Notes: generated by a model not told the origin, from the sequence alone. DNA of 64,000 nt from Microthyrium microscopicum (GCA_010405405.1 MU004233.1:189067-253066); one strand, 5' to 3'; positions 1-12,781 are shown, counted from the stretch's first letter. Made by a program: numbers and translations.

Positions 1-377
1 TATTACAAATCATCTGTGGCGGACTCATGTCGGAAGAACTGCAATTGACATTTGACCATTTCCGTCTTCATCGCAATGCCTGGCGTGCTCTTCAATCAAT
101 CGACAAGGAGAATCACGCAGATTTGGTCAAGTATTATGGCGGCTTGTACAAGGAGACTGAGAGCCAGCTACCGTTTGTAGTTGGGTACGTTTTCATGACT
201 GCGAGCGGCACGAAGCAACTTGCAGGTATTCTGCAACCGAAAAAGGAGGATGTTGTCACTAGCAAGATGTTGGTGCAGACTGCAGGAGTGTTCAAAGGAA
301 TGATTGATTCTGGCATTGGCGGTTTGGAGATCAGAATATTGGACAAAATGTATAACATAGCGGTGGAAGTTGAGTAA
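1..377 (+). CDS. C-terminal part of an unrecognised fungal protein (cut by window edge)
   Basis: The frame is open from the left edge of the window: eight codons precede the first Met at 27, so the true start lies outside. About 125 residues are visible, ending at a stop at 375-377. The segment reads like a soluble helical domain, with LTFDHFRLHRNAWRALQSI near its start and QLPFVVGYVFM in the middle. I do not recognise the family and see no catalytic motif. Its composition and lack of internal stops support real coding sequence, but function cannot be assigned. Confidence 0.6.
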   Translation, partial: LQIICGGLMSEELQLTFDHFRLHRNAWRALQSIDKENHADLVKYYGGLYKETESQLPFVVGYVFMTASGTKQLAGILQPKKEDVVTSKMLVQTAGVFKGMIDSGIGGLEIRILDKMYNIAVEVE

Positions 378-1031
378 AAGGTGAATGTTACTACTCTACC
401 TAGAGTAGAGTACTCGGGGAGTTGAGAACAATAAATTCTATACAGAGAATCCAGGTGAACTACAACCATGCCAGCTCAGGACAAGACTGTGGGATCTGGA
501 TGAGCCTTGAAGTCAAACGTTAATCGTGACGGCTCCCCCTGTCGAGATTCGATGTCACCCGTATTTCGGAGCCTTCGTTAACAATGACAGGCTACTGCCA
601 GCTACAAAATCGAAGTCTAGAACTTGATCATACCAAGACATACTCAGTAGGACGCTTAATCACGTCCATCACCAACCTTCTGGAGAGCTTCGCAGCTTGA
701 ATGCAACAGTACGTCAGTGGCTGATTCTGTATCAACCAATGGCTTGCTCTCAGCCTTGCACGCCTCCAGACCTTCGACGATTGAGCCTTCTTGAAGATAG
801 CAAACATGCATGAAATTAGACTCACTTTCTCTTGAACCACAGAGACGAACCATACACCTTATGACAATTACAAACGACATCCCACTCGTGTGGATTCTAG
901 GCCAGGCACCATGCATGAACAATACTACCTTGCAGTTAGCTACAAATACTGCCCAGATCCTTGCTCAGATCGAGGTCCTTGAAAAAGCTTCATTTTTCCA
1001 AAATTGAGAAACTCCAAGATAAGTAGCAAAG
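378..1031. other. Intergenic, 0.65 kb
   Basis: This stretch holds the 3' flank of the first gene and the promoter of the SurE-like gene. A short hairpin, CTACTCTA-cc-TAGAGTAG, lies at 391-408 just past the stop. Small frames on both strands (for example 810-1007 plus and 628-840 minus) have no recognisable content. Confidence 0.5.
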
Positions 1032-2207
1032 ATGAAGATTGGATCGTATGCACGTATCGCTACTGTAGCTCTGTTGAGCACTTCGACTACAGGTCTCAAT
1101 ATCCTGTTAGGAAATGACGATTCCTGGGCTTCTGCCAATATCCGTCAGTTCTACAGTGCTCTCAAAGCTGCTGGGCACAAAGTCTTGCTTGTCGCTCCAG
1201 CTGTCAACCAGTCCGGCAAGGGAGGAACAGTGAGTTGACAATCCGCTTACTGGCAGAATTCAAACTGACCAACAATACAGACCGTCTTCGCGGAGTCGGC
1301 AAATCTCACTGGTCCAGCAGAGTTTAACACCGTCAAAGCTGGCGCCCCTTCTTGGGGCACTGATCCAACCGACAGTAACATCTGGTACTACAACGGCACA
1401 CCCGCAGCCTGCACATTCTTTGCTCTCGATTATGTGATTCCAAAAGCGTGGAATAGCACTCTTCCGGATCTTTTCGTCTCTGGTCCAAATGAGGGTAACA
1501 ACCTAGGCCCCTTCCTCTACACGCTCTCTGGCACCATTGGCGCCGCGTATGCTGCGATCGAGCGAGGTATTCCCGGCATCGCATTCAGCGCTGGCAACGG
1601 TACGCACCGCAGCTACACAACCGTCGCCAACGGCAGCACAACAGACGTCGCCGTATTGAACGCAAAGGCTGCCGTAAAGGTAGTTAACCAGCTCGCCAGC
1701 AGCGTCAAAAGCGGTCGTCTCCTACCATACGGCTATGGCATCAACGTCAACTTACCCGTGCTGAACAGCACCTGCTCCACACCAACATACACGCAAACCC
1801 GTCTCACAGGCGGCGCATTGGGCGATAAAGCCGTGCTCAACACCACAACCAACGTATTCACCTACGGCAACGATGTGAACGACCCAGGTCTAAATACGTG
1901 CATCAACGGCAACTGTAGTCTCCCTGGCGAGACGGATGTTGTGGCTACAAAGTGCAGCGTGGCGCTCAGTCCATTTACAATTGACTATGATGCGCCATCA
2001 TGTAATGGCGCGACTGACGTTCGTGGATACTTTAGTGCGCTTGTTGCTAATGCGAATACTAGTACTGCTGCCAGCGGTACCAGTGGGAATGGGACGACTG
2101 TGACTACTGGAGCGCCGGCGCAGCAGACTACAAATGCTGGAGCTGTTGTTGAAGTGAGCGGTTTGGGGTTGTTGGCTGGTGGTGTTGCTGCGCTTATGAT
2201 GTTGTAG
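1032..2207 (+). CDS. Secreted SurE-family acid phosphatase/nucleotidase
   Basis: Two exons, 1032-1229 and 1281-2207, separated by a 51-nt GT..AG intron, give 374 residues. The protein starts with a signal peptide (about residues 1-21). SurE motifs follow: ILLGNDDSWASANI, which has the acidic metal-binding pair, then VAPAVNQSGKGG, and later LFVSGPNEGNNLG. SurE enzymes hydrolyse phosphomonoesters such as nucleoside monophosphates. Fungal versions of this type are secreted. The C-terminus has a Ser/Thr/Gly-rich linker and ends in a hydrophobic tail (VSGLGLLAGGVAALMML), which suggests a GPI anchor or wall attachment. Many NxS/T sites fit secretion. The family call is firm; the substrate is unknown. 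Confidence 0.9.
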
Positions 2208-5200
2208 ATGTCATGATTTAGAATGAAGTTGATGAGAGATGGTGCATGGCCTGCCTTACCTTGATAGGGGATTACCTTGAACATAATGAATAAGAAGGTC
2301 AATGGACCATGTACATACCAATAAGACCTTTATGGTGATACTGCTGTGCGAGATGTATTTGTTAGTTGGAGCCTGGCGATGTGGATAATGCCATTGCTAA
2401 ACCATATCCATGGTGGCTTTAGATTTATGGTCTGCTCCAAACCGAGTATCAAATACTTTCACATACCGCGCATATGTCTTCAACCTGATCGCTTCTACCA
2501 GGCCTCACCGTTAGTCATCCACATAGCAAACATACCAGCATCGTCCGCAACTAAAGACTGCACTCGAAAACGGAGTACCTCCGAGAACTAGCGGCGATTT
2601 CCCACGGTCCGGCAGAGATCTCATTTCCGCACCTGTCATAGTGTCAAAAACATGCCATCTATTTCTCCGCATTTTGAAAAGGTTGACAGCGGGTGATCCG
2701 AGCAGATGGTCGACAGCTTGTGAGCTGCATATTAGGGGACCAGGGGACGTGCAAGCAGGTGACGCACACTGTATGTTTTGCGCGGAACGACAGAATTCGT
2801 AGCAGTCATGAGAGCGGATTATTTTTTGAGTTGTTCGCTTGTTGAAAAAAGCCATACAGAAATGATTCCCATTTTTGGAGGCTGGATCTGGCGCGCGCTG
2901 TCGGTAATCTCAAAGCTTGAGCTCGCTCCAGGTAAGGTATTTGTTTCGAAACTCTTTTGTTTGTATCTTTCTAGGAGCGATGAACCTTGAATATGGTGCT
3001 GTTTCTCGCAACGCTAGCTGGCATTTGCAGATGCTGAATTAAACTCAGATTTTGCAGCAAGTTCGCTACATCGTACGTGGACAAAACGTTGTCTATCAAA
3101 CGATGATTGATAGACGCCGAAGTAGGGCCAGATGGTCAGAGCTCCAAAGCTCCAACCGCTGAAGTGCTGCAGATCGAAGGCGTTTCTGTATGATTTAGCG
3201 GCGGTATGTCATCATCCGTACTGTAGACTGTGATGAAGATAGCAACATTGCTAACCAGAACCGGAGCTATATTTGCAGTTCTTTCAGCTTGATTCTTGAA
3301 TATTCACATCTTCAAAAGATCAAGTGGATTCCTTTGAACTTCTGGCAATACGATGGGCTGCGACAGGGTTGATTTGAAGGTAAGATCCTCAGCCTCATTT
3401 CCGAGGCTTGTCTTTGCTGGTAGATTTAGAGTGTGCATGCGACTCCGATCAGAATTGCGTACAAAGTGCGTTTGGTCCGGGATATATCCAAGTCGCTTTC
3501 CCCAGCTTTGGACAAGGTCACACGGATGATAGTGACCATGGGTTTCGGAGTCGGTTAACAGGTGTAAAAATCAGCAAAATGATTTACTCCAAGGTGTGAG
3601 AGATGCCAAGAATGCATAGGAGAGCAGATTGACAGTTTGCCGGCAATCCATTCGCTTGTCGAAAAAAGAGAATAGCCGAAGAAGCATGCGGCTCTTGGTG
3701 GTTCCGTTGAAGGAAAGGCTTGATATGTCAAGGATGTTGCTTGACGTGGGAAAAGGCCAAGAAATAAATAGAACCAACAGATCTGTTTGGACAAGACAAT
3801 TTTTCCAAAAAGGATGGACTGAGCACCCAAGCAAGGCGTGAGCAAGGATTGGATAAAATGGTAGAGAAGAGGTCGGAAAGGGTAATATCAAGCGTAGATC
3901 TCCGGTGCATGTTTTCTTTTGATGGTGAGCAGCAGTCGATCATCGAGACATGGGCAGCCAATCGGCATCTCCTGGTTGATGGTTTCCCAAGCGTTCGTTG
4001 GGTGGGACATCACATCAAGTGGTACTTTAGGACCCTTTGAACAGTAGCACAACGTATAAGGCTGGTGATGTAAGGCTAGATGATGTATTTTTAGTAGGAA
4101 AACGGTTGTCCAGCGTGAAAAGGACAAATTGGTTGACGCAACAAGAAGAGAAGAGCAGGTCGAAAAAGAGATCTGAAGGGGCTTTCAAGGGATCTCTTGG
4201 AGCCGATATTTGGCTTGTGGTAGCTCGTATCAGCGCGGCTAATGCCACCTCTTGAAGATGGGCGCTCGCGACATTTGACGCGAATATTGAAACAAATCTT
4301 GGATACATGACAGAAGGAGAGCAGCGATTTTGAGTCTTTGAGTAGACGCTTCTTGAATTATTTTTGGAGTACTAAGCAAGTAATTGTTGGGGTATATATA
4401 AAGTAGGTCGCGCATTAGGTGGTAGGCAGCTTGCCAGGTTAGGTAGGGAAACCCGAAAAACAGAAGCATAAGGGTAAAATGGTATTTTAGCATGGGAACG
4501 ATAGGCCTGCAGTGGTGAGAGCAAACAGGCTTTGAGCGCGAGAGAGCAGCATTTTGACAGCGCTTGTCTGGCCGATCTCATCTCAAAGCACTCTAGCGTC
4601 TGTAGATGCATACTTTATTGATCTTGCCCTTTATGGACATGGCATACATGGCGGATTGGTGGCACACAGCGCAATTGCTTCAAAGTGATGAATGAATGGT
4701 GGTGGAAGTTGCGATTGAGCGCGGCCTGAGCGGTTCTTTCCTTAACCCTGTCCTGCTTCTCTCCACTGCTCCACTGCTCCTGCTTTAAGCTTGTTTGCTG
4801 CTACAAACCCCCAACGCCCACTTCTACTGTAGGAAGTCGCGCTTGTCGCCCTACCACCAAAGTGCCTTCCTTCTGTGCATCCATTCGCTGGTTGTTCTTT
4901 CCCCAGAACCCAGTCTGGCAGTCGCGGTCCACCAACATCGGCCTTACTTCCTTCCCTCCTTTTTCCTTCGCCATCAACTTCAGCTGCCCTCTCAACTTCA
5001 TTCCATATTCTTTGACCCAACCATACACCATACACCATACACCATACTATCCTCTTATATTCCTCTTATATTGCCTCTTTTCTAGTCGTTTTATTACGCC
5101 CTTTGGGCATCTGTAGGAATCATCTATTTACCTCGAAAGCGCGCCCTCATATCTTTGACGTAACTGGCACCTTGGTACGCTGCTGGCTTGTGCTGCCGAC

Positions 5201-5459
5201 CACCCGCTCAACCTGGCCCACCCGACTACTCGACTGGTCCCATCCCTTTGGCTCTGACGTTCTTTTCGACTGCTTCCAACTCCATTGAACCCTCGACGTC
5301 CACCTCTGTCCTCCCCTATCCTATCCTCACCATCCCAATACCGCCATATTCATCGACCACCCACCTGCATCTGCCCGTTCCGTCTGCCGTTTCGTGTGAC
5401 GACCTCCACCATCCCCCCCGACTCCCTCTGTGCGCAGTTCCACCCTCACATATATAGCC
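2208..5459. other. Long gene-free stretch upstream of SKN7
   Basis: I find no convincing gene in 3.25 kb; all frames are short and show no domain. From about 4740 to 5459 the plus strand becomes strongly pyrimidine-rich, as in long fungal 5' leaders. It carries CCATACA-type repeats at about 5020-5047 and a doubled CCTCTTATATT at about 5051-5071. Several small upstream frames occur there. The likely content is the SKN7 promoter and a long 5' UTR. Confidence 0.5.
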
Positions 5460-8059
5460 ATGGAGCAAAGTTCAGGCGGAAGCGCCGCCAACTCGAGCGA
5501 CTTTGTATGTTGTGCCCTCAATGGAAAAAAATCAATGACACGCTCCCATCGACTTCGACATTTACCATCATACTTGACGTGAAAAAACACTTTTTACTTC
5601 CAAGCGCATCCCGTAGAGCATCTATGGTTGTCGCATTCAATGGAAATAAAGCACGTGGTATTCAAGCTTAGTTGATGGTAGACATCGCACATATCGGGAG
5701 CGTACCATTTATTGTCTAACTATTGCCTTCTCTGCATTGTGCTCTATATAAACTTATCGCTAATGTCTGCTACAGGTGCGCAAACTTTACAAGTACATCT
5801 CCCTTCCGCTGCGCGATCGCATCCTGAATATTTCAGCTCTCCACGATGTCTGCCAATAGTTCTCCCAAAAACAGAAAAGGCTCTACTTCCCATCTTTTGC
5901 GTCGGGTATTTGGAAGTCTTTCGAATACGATGGGAATTGGAGCCTACTTTCTTGAAGAATGGTCATGGCAGACATTGAAGTCGTTGGAAGCACCACTCAA
6001 ATGGCTCGCTTGTCTCATCATCAAAAAGTCGCACAATATGTAGATCACAATTGCTAACATCATGTTTACAGAATGCTTGAGAATGGCACAGACGACAATG
6101 TAGTGCGCTGGGGAGATCAAGGCGACAGTTTTGTTGTATTGGAGGTACGTACCTTTTGTCTCTTGCATTCCGTTCCATTGCGTTGGAATCTAACGACCAC
6201 AGAATGAGAAATTTACAAAACATATTCTTCCGAAACATTTCAAACACAGCAACTTTGCTAGTTTTGTGCGACAACTCAACAAGTACGATTTCCACAAGGT
6301 TCGGCATAATAATGAGGAAGGAGGTGGTTCGCCGTATGGCCCAGGAGCCTGGGAATTCAAACATCCCGACTTCAAGATGAATAACAAGGATGCATTGGAT
6401 AATATCCGACGCAAGGCTCCTGCGGCTCGGAAACCGGCTCCACAGGCTGAAGATATGCTGGTCCCGACGCATCAAATGGATATGCTCAATAGTCAGCTCA
6501 CCGCAGTACAACAACAAGTTCAAACACTGGAGAAACAAAATCACGATCTGACAATATCAAACTCCCTTGTGGTCCAGGAACTGATGAATTTACAAAAGTT
6601 TGTCACAAACCACGAACACGTACTACAAAATGTCGTCAAGGCTTTGGGCGATTTAGATGCCAAGAGACGGAGGGAAAGCAAAATACTATTCCAATCGCAT
6701 GGAACAGAAGTTGCGGGTGGTCCTTCAGCAGCTTCTCAACTTGCCGCAATTGAAGATGAGGCTCCGCCATCTCCTCTCCAGCATGCATCAAAACTACTGA
6801 ATGAAACCAACTTGGACGTGCTGATGAACACACGGAATCTGGAGCAGATGAACGAAATGTCATTGCGACTGAATGGAGCCGGGGGCATGCCGTCACCGTC
6901 TGAACTCAATGGTCGGGGGTCATCAGGTAGTGGCCCTCCGTCTGCTGGATCGACTGGTACTATGCGCTTTGCAGAGCTCGATCACTTGGTGTATCCTGTC
7001 GGGGGCACTAATGGTATCAACCCGATGTATCCGGAACATTCCAACAATATTCCATATGCGATCAACGAACGGGCCTTGGAACCACAACATTTACAAGTAC
7101 AACATCCTCCCAAGAAAGGCGCAGGGATGTTAGATCCTGGCTGGATCAGACAACCAGAAATTCTGCTTGTTGAAGATGATCAGACTTGTCGAAGAATTGG
7201 CTCCAAATTTCTTTTGGCATTTAATTGTCATGTCACTGCTGCTGTGAGTTTGACTTTTGTACTTCGCGGCAGACTGAAGCTAATCAGAATCAGCATGACG
7301 GTCTTCAAGCAGTGGAGAAGCATCGAGAAAATAAGCAATATGACCTGGTACTGATGGATATTATCATGCCAAATCTGGACGGCTGCTCGGCTGCGCATTT
7401 TATACGACAGCATGATCAAACCACACCAATCATTGCCATGACATCTAACATACGAAGTGATGACATTGCTGCATATTATAACCATGGTATGTAGCTGTGA
7501 AACTTCTTTCTGGATCAACGCACTAATCAATTCAGGCATGAACGATATTCTTCCCAAACCGTTCACAAAAGAAGGATTGCTTCAAGTTCTTGAGAAGCAT
7601 CTCTTCCATCTTAGAAAACCAGAAGGATTACATGCTCTCTCGAATCCATCTCCAGCTGCGCCTGTCACAGCGATGACACTACCCCGGCCAGGTGGTCTCA
7701 AAGAGGAAGACTCCCCGCAAAAGTCGCCTGCCACGATATCTTCTTGGACCAATTCACCAAGTCACACAACCCTCCAAGGCATGTCCCCTATTACAGTTGG
7801 CACCTCAGTGGGAACTTCAGTCGGTAGCGTCGCCCATGACGAATATACGCATATGGCAGGCATGCCATCTCCCTATGGTATTCCCCACCCTGGACATCCC
7901 TCCGCTATGCCACAATTAGGTCCCAATGGAGTCCCATATACACCCACCGGTCCACCGAGGCGGCATATAGATCAGATAAGCGGCGGCGAGGACATCAACA
8001 TGGCAGCCAAGCGACAGCAAATATACGGCGCACCTCCTATGAACCTGGGCCGACGATGA
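5460..8059 (+). CDS. skn7: SKN7-type response regulator transcription factor
   Basis: Six exons (5460-5504, 5776-5792, 6072-6144, 6203-7243, 7294-7486, 7536-8059) give 630 residues in frame. The HSF-type DNA-binding domain spans about residues 12-95 (VRKLYKMLE, then FVRQLNKYDFHKV). A coiled coil follows (SQLTAVQQQVQTLEKQNHDL). A receiver domain lies at about residues 345-460: EILLVEDD acidic pair, phospho-acceptor Asp in LVLMDIIMP, AMTS, and the Lys in LPKPF. The tail is Pro/Gly/Met-rich. Skn7 is the nuclear output of the HOG-type phosphorelay and acts in oxidative, osmotic and wall stress. Exon 2 is only 17 nt. Introns 1 and 2 are unusually long (271 and 279 nt) because each appears to hold a MITE; the other introns are 49-58 nt. 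Confidence 0.95.
5523..5716 (+). mobile_element. MITE copy inside SKN7 intron 1
   Basis: The left end reads GACACGCTCCCATCGACTTC. The right end, reverse-complemented, reads GACAATAAATGGTACGCTCC and continues with a TGCGATGTCTACCAT stretch that mirrors the left end. The core of about 194 bp matches the core size of the copies near 38.1, 41.2 and 44.3 kb, and it shares the internal GGAAATAAAGCAC word with the 38.1 kb copy. There is no coding capacity. Without it the intron would be about 75 nt, a normal size here. Confidence 0.75.
5826..6014 (+). mobile_element. Decayed MITE copy inside SKN7 intron 2
   Basis: The right end, reverse-complemented, contains GTGGTGCTTCCAACGACTTC followed by ATGTCTGCCATG. 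These match the family end GGCGTGCTCCCATCGACTTC plus ATGGCTCCCAT. The internal CGATGGGAATTGGAGCC matches CGATGGGAATTAAAGCACC of the 41.2 kb copy. The length (about 189 bp) fits the family core. The left end is more eroded, so its boundary is approximate. Confidence 0.6.
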
Positions 8060-8977
8060 AAATGAAATAAAAAGTGTATTACGATCCTTTCTCAAAGTTT
8101 CAGAAACCCATCCTGCATGCGATGTGGCCCAGTCATGAACCACAGCGTTCAGAGCGACACAGCGATACTGCTTTTTCACCTATCTGGCATACCTCTAGGA
8201 TACCCCGACGTGTCTAGTTGATTCCCATCCTAGACAGGTATCCCACTCGCTCCAACCACGAATGTGCCCTGCTTGCCTTTCTTGCGCGCTGGTTTGGCGC
8301 TGGTTTGGCGTTGCTTTGGTCTTCTATTTCCAACAGATGCCTCTGGCTCTAATTGGCGTTGTACTTAATACCCGCGGAAACAGGGGAATATTGTTACCTT
8401 TTCATGTTTGCACTGCAAGTTTGGTTTGCTACTGTGCTTTTCTTACCATTTTAGACGATATTGTAGTTACCATGATGGAACTTTCCAAGGACTTGACTAT
8501 AGGAGAGTCGAGTATCCCTTCTACGGAAGTGCCATGTCTGGGGGACACTGGGGGCCTTGAGATTGGTTTCAATGGAATTTTCTTCTCCAATCTTCCACGT
8601 CTAGTCGATGTGTACCTATATATATGCCATTAATGAAGCTACTTTCTTGATCATTGAATGTGCTTTTTAGTGTAATATCTAAGATGTTTTGCTTTTCATT
8701 AATTGTAAGTGCTGGTTTAAGGACATTACTCTATATACGTGCGACTTTTTGCTTCATCCAAATCGTTGCGACCTGTGTTACGTGCCACGATCTTTCCAGA
8801 TGGTCCTTATATCCCAACTCATTACGTGCTCCCCTTCTCATAGCCAGAAAATAGAAATGCCAGATATTTCCAAAATCCCTAGTCATACACCATCTTCACC
8901 TCTAGCACTTTCAAGCGCATCCATAGCTGTGTCGTCATTGTGCCCCATCCACTTATTCCTCTCTCAGTCTCGTCTTC
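8060..8977. other. Convergent intergenic region
   Basis: This lies between the 3' ends of SKN7 (plus) and the conserved minus-strand gene. It is AT-richer than its neighbours and contains only short frames without recognisable content. It should hold both 3' UTRs. Confidence 0.5.
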
Positions 8978-10215
8978 CTAGCTAGCCCCAGCCAAAGTAT
9001 GCGTCCCCATCCCCATCCCCGGCCCAGGTCCCTTCCCATTCATCCCCGTCACAGCCTGATGTGCGCCCAGTGGACCCGCAAACGCCGCACTCGAGCCCGT
9101 TAACGGCGGACTCGGTAGAACCCCCGCCCTTTGCGAGAGCGGCGAGTTGGTATTGTGTTGATTCGCGTACTGGGGCGTCGGTTGGCTATATTGGACTGGC
9201 TGTGTGTATTGCAGTGGTTGCGCGTAGGTGTGTGGTTCTGTGGCGAGGGGTTGGCTGTATTGGGGAGATGTGTATTGCGCGGATATGTATGGCTGGCCTG
9301 GAGAGTTGTATTGCTGGGAAGAACTTTGGGAATGGGTGGTGGCTTGCGACAGGTGGGAGTAGGTGGATTGGTTGTGGTTGAGTTGCTGGGGCGAGCCGGT
9401 TGTTGTTGGTGGGGAAGTTGATATTGAGTGCGAGGCGCGGTGGCTGCGGACGTTGGGGAGTGGTGGATGAGTGGGTGAGAGGGATGATGGTGAGGATGTA
9501 CCGTTCAGTGTGCGGGAGCTGGAGATGTTAGCTTTGTGGATGGAATTGTGGGATGATGTTGGGTTTAGTGGTACCTTTTTGATTTCCGTAGATCGCGGTG
9601 GAAGAGACGTGCTAGTTTTGAGCGCGGCTTTTTGTCTTGCTGAGGTTGCTTGTTAGATATGTGTTCAGCAATGGTGTGTAGGATGAGTTACTTTACCTCG
9701 TTGGAATATCCATTGCTGTTGGTCACGGTCACATCACTCATGCCGTCGCGAGCATACATGCCATTGCTGCTGCTCTCAAGCATCTGCACTGTAGGTGGAA
9801 ACGAGCGCTCCGTATCGCCGCATACCACGACGAACCAGGCCACTTTCTCGCCTGGTGCGAATTTGTCGCGAAGGTCAACCATGGCACCCCACGCATCGTT
9901 AGTGACGCCTTTGCCGCGTACTTCGTCGATATCGATACCAAGCTTAATCTCATGCACTATGTCAGCGACGTAGGCAAAAGGTTGGCTTTTGGCCTCAGCG
10001 GAGTGGTCAGAGGGATCGTATTGTTCAATGAATTGTAGTGTGGGTAGATGGTGTGTGATTTCGGGATTGGTGGAGGCCAGATTCGATTTTATCGCGCGTG
10101 TTGTGCCGGGTGCCATGAGCCATTCTGCGGCTGCGTCGTCGAGATTATTGAGGATGATATGTATGCGGATAAGTGGCCGTGGCCAGCGAAAGCCGTGAAG
10201 GAGGTATGTAGGCAT
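8978..10215 (-). CDS. Conserved fungal protein, globular N-half and Gln/Pro/Ser-rich C-half
   Basis: Three exons on the minus strand (10215-9697, 9639-9575, 9518-8978) join in frame to 374 residues; introns are 57 and 56 nt with GTAAAG and GTACCA donors. The first 170 residues form a compact domain starting MPTYLLHGFRWPRPLIRIHI and containing FIEQYDP, AYVADIVHEIKLGIDIDEVRG and VAWFVVVCGDTERS. This looks like a widespread ascomycete protein of unknown function. The C-half is low complexity, rich in Q, S, P, Y and T (for example SQQYNSPGQP), with a Gly/Met-rich end. I chose the MPTYLL start because upstream sequence in the same frame is not domain-like. No enzymatic motif is visible. Confidence 0.8.
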
Positions 10216-12781
10216 TTTAAATGGTTGAGAAGGTATAGAATTACGAATTGTAGGGATATTTGAGACCAATTGGTGTAGAAATACGATTATGCGATGTCTC
10301 GTGTCAGACTGAAAAACGACGAGCGTAGCGGAAAAAGGCCGGTTCAAGAGAGAGAGCGGAGGAGGTTGGCCAAGTCCGAAAGGTGGAGTCGTCTCCTGAT
10401 TCTTGTACTTCTCGAGAATCGATGCAAAATGAGTTGGCTAGAAGCGCCTCCTGGAAGAATGCGTCTATCTCCCGTCTTTTCAGATATGGTGGAACAATAG
10501 ATTGTATCACTGTTGTTGCGCACGGCTGTTCGAGGTCGGGCCAACACTTTTTCTCAACCTCGTGCTCGTTCGACTTTCCAGAACACCAATTGTTTCTCCT
10601 CTCGTTATCCTCGAGGACTCCAAGATTCTCTAGTGCTCAATTATTCCGGGTTCGCGTACGCGCTGATAGGATGGTAGTATCTGCAGATGGGCTGACACGG
10701 ATTCGGCGACGACGGCAATCGATGCTGGATCCCGAAGATGCAGAGGCGGGCGCAACCGTGACACAACAGATACTAGCTTGTGGATCGCAAGCTCGCAATC
10801 GATGGCTGGACGTCCGGGAAATTATGCCAATCTTCGAAGGAGAGGAGGGCGAAGTGGCAGGAAGCGGAATATTGCGATGTCGAGGGAAGTGAAGTCGCAG
10901 AGTGGTGTGCTCGTAAAAATAGCACACGCGTCGTCGCAAAGGGTTTGTAGAGTAATTGCGAGAAGAAACACCAGTAATAGTGTCAGTATAGAAAGGAAAG
11001 GGTGTAGAAGATGTAGTCGGAAAGGAGAAAAGTAGCCGATAGAGTAGCAACAACGACGTCTGGTTCCTACAGATCGTTGGCGTGGTGGTTTTAACCTTTA
11101 AGGAAAAGTAGACGAAAGAATACGAGGTCCAGCCAATCGTCCTGAACGGCAGCACGAGTTTTGACATGCGCCACTATTTGGCCCAGAATGGATTGTATGA
11201 AGGGTTTTTTGAATTTGGTATTTTCTAGCTTGGTTTTCCCGACGATTCTCATAAAACAAGGAACCACAGCTGAGCCAAGAAAGCCCACCACGCGTTGATC
11301 CAGAACAACTGTTTCATATCTGTTTCTTGCTGTGCTTGGTGAGTACATAAATCTTCCGCTTCCTCCCAACTGCCATCGTGATTCGTCGCCTGTCATGCAC
11401 AGTAGATCTGTCGATCCTCAACGCCTACCCGTGCCATCATCGCAAGATCTGAAGATCTTGATCATACAAATTGCGCTCTTCAAACCTAAAATCGGAACAT
11501 CGCGTCGATCTGATTTCTAGAAATCATCTAGAAGAGTTCGGCCCGAGTACAGATCGCGAACGGGAAGACTCAGGGGTAGATATCCGGTAACCTATTCGCA
11601 CTATTGACTGCAATGTTTACATTTTCCTCGTCTCGGCAACCTCTAACTTCTCCATCTCATCGCTGGCATTGAAAGAGTTCAATTTTCTTATCCAAGGTCC
11701 TTTTTGATCAACTATCGATACGATTAACAATAACAATCGACCCCGCCCGCTTCTAAAGCATACCACAATACAGCTTGGCTTCCTCGGTTCATCATCTCTA
11801 CTGTAAACCTAGACTACTGATGCCAGGCTTCTCATGGACGTGGGCTAGCCATCGATTCTCGAATACTGCTTATTGCGTCTTACTCTCAAAGTATCGCATT
11901 ACACTTCCTCAATGCTAGCAGCACTAGAAGGCAGCAACGACCGCCAGAACAACATCAGTCTTTGTTTGCTTCATTTTTGAGGTGTGCTAAGCAAGTATTG
12001 CATTGACCTTGACGAAAATCTACCCGTCAAGAGATTGAAGTGTTCTGTTGACATCCAGGCCTCCTACCTCTACGTTATTGTAGCTGATAGGCTTTCGACA
12101 TCGCCATGGACAGCTATAGCAAAGTAACATTATATCAAGCAAACTTGAATACTTCTTTCATTTTGACATGAATATAATCTTGGAATTCAAAGCGAACTCT
12201 AGAATTGAATCAGCCCGATAGACACAGCAATTCTGGAACCTCGCATACAAACTCCCAAAGCAATCTAAAGCTGCAAGTATCGTCAAGCGAGACTGATAGC
12301 TGCTGCGCCTCCTTTCTGGAAGCTTTCCGGAGTCTTATCCGACAAACATGCCACACAACCTTCCTCAGTGACAAGAACAGACCACTAAGCCAGCTTCATG
12401 CAGTAGCGGGGCTGCCGAAATACCTTGAGGTTCCAAAAGCAAAGCGAGCCTACCTACGACTCTATCCACTCAAACATCGTGGGAATATGCAGCTAGTTCA
12501 TATATCAGCAAAGTGATTGGGGTAGGTAAGCTATCTCAGCTTGATATGGTACAAGCCAATGCTGCGCGTCCAATGGCGCAACTTCTCTGGAGTAGCTATC
12601 TCGTTTCTTGAAGTCCAAATGTTATCGCAAGAACGATAGACGGCGTTGTATAAAGCTGCCATATCTCTTGTTTGAGTAAGGCTTTCTTTCAGCACATCTT
12701 GCAAAGTTCCAATTCGGTTCACAAATCTTTATCGAACTCCTCTTATCTAACCACTCCCTTTCCTCCCAAACAACCACTGCC
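10216..12781. other. Gene-free stretch, 2.6 kb
   Basis: Overlapping frames exist on both strands at 10383-10892 (plus) and 10637-11167 (minus). Both are Ser/Arg-rich, lie antisense to each other, and show no domain or signal peptide. The plus frame at 12205-12516 is also unconvincing. I see no repeats or RNA gene. The left end should hold the promoter of the 10.2 kb gene and the right end that of the small repeat protein. Confidence 0.45.

Noticed and set aside
10383-11167. Overlapping frames of 169 codons (plus, 10383-10892) and 176 codons (minus, 10637-11167)
   Set aside because: They are antisense to each other, low in complexity and without domains or signal peptides; likely chance frames in a promoter region.
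12205-12516. 103-codon plus-strand frame
   Set aside because: No family resemblance, and composition is like the surrounding non-coding DNA.
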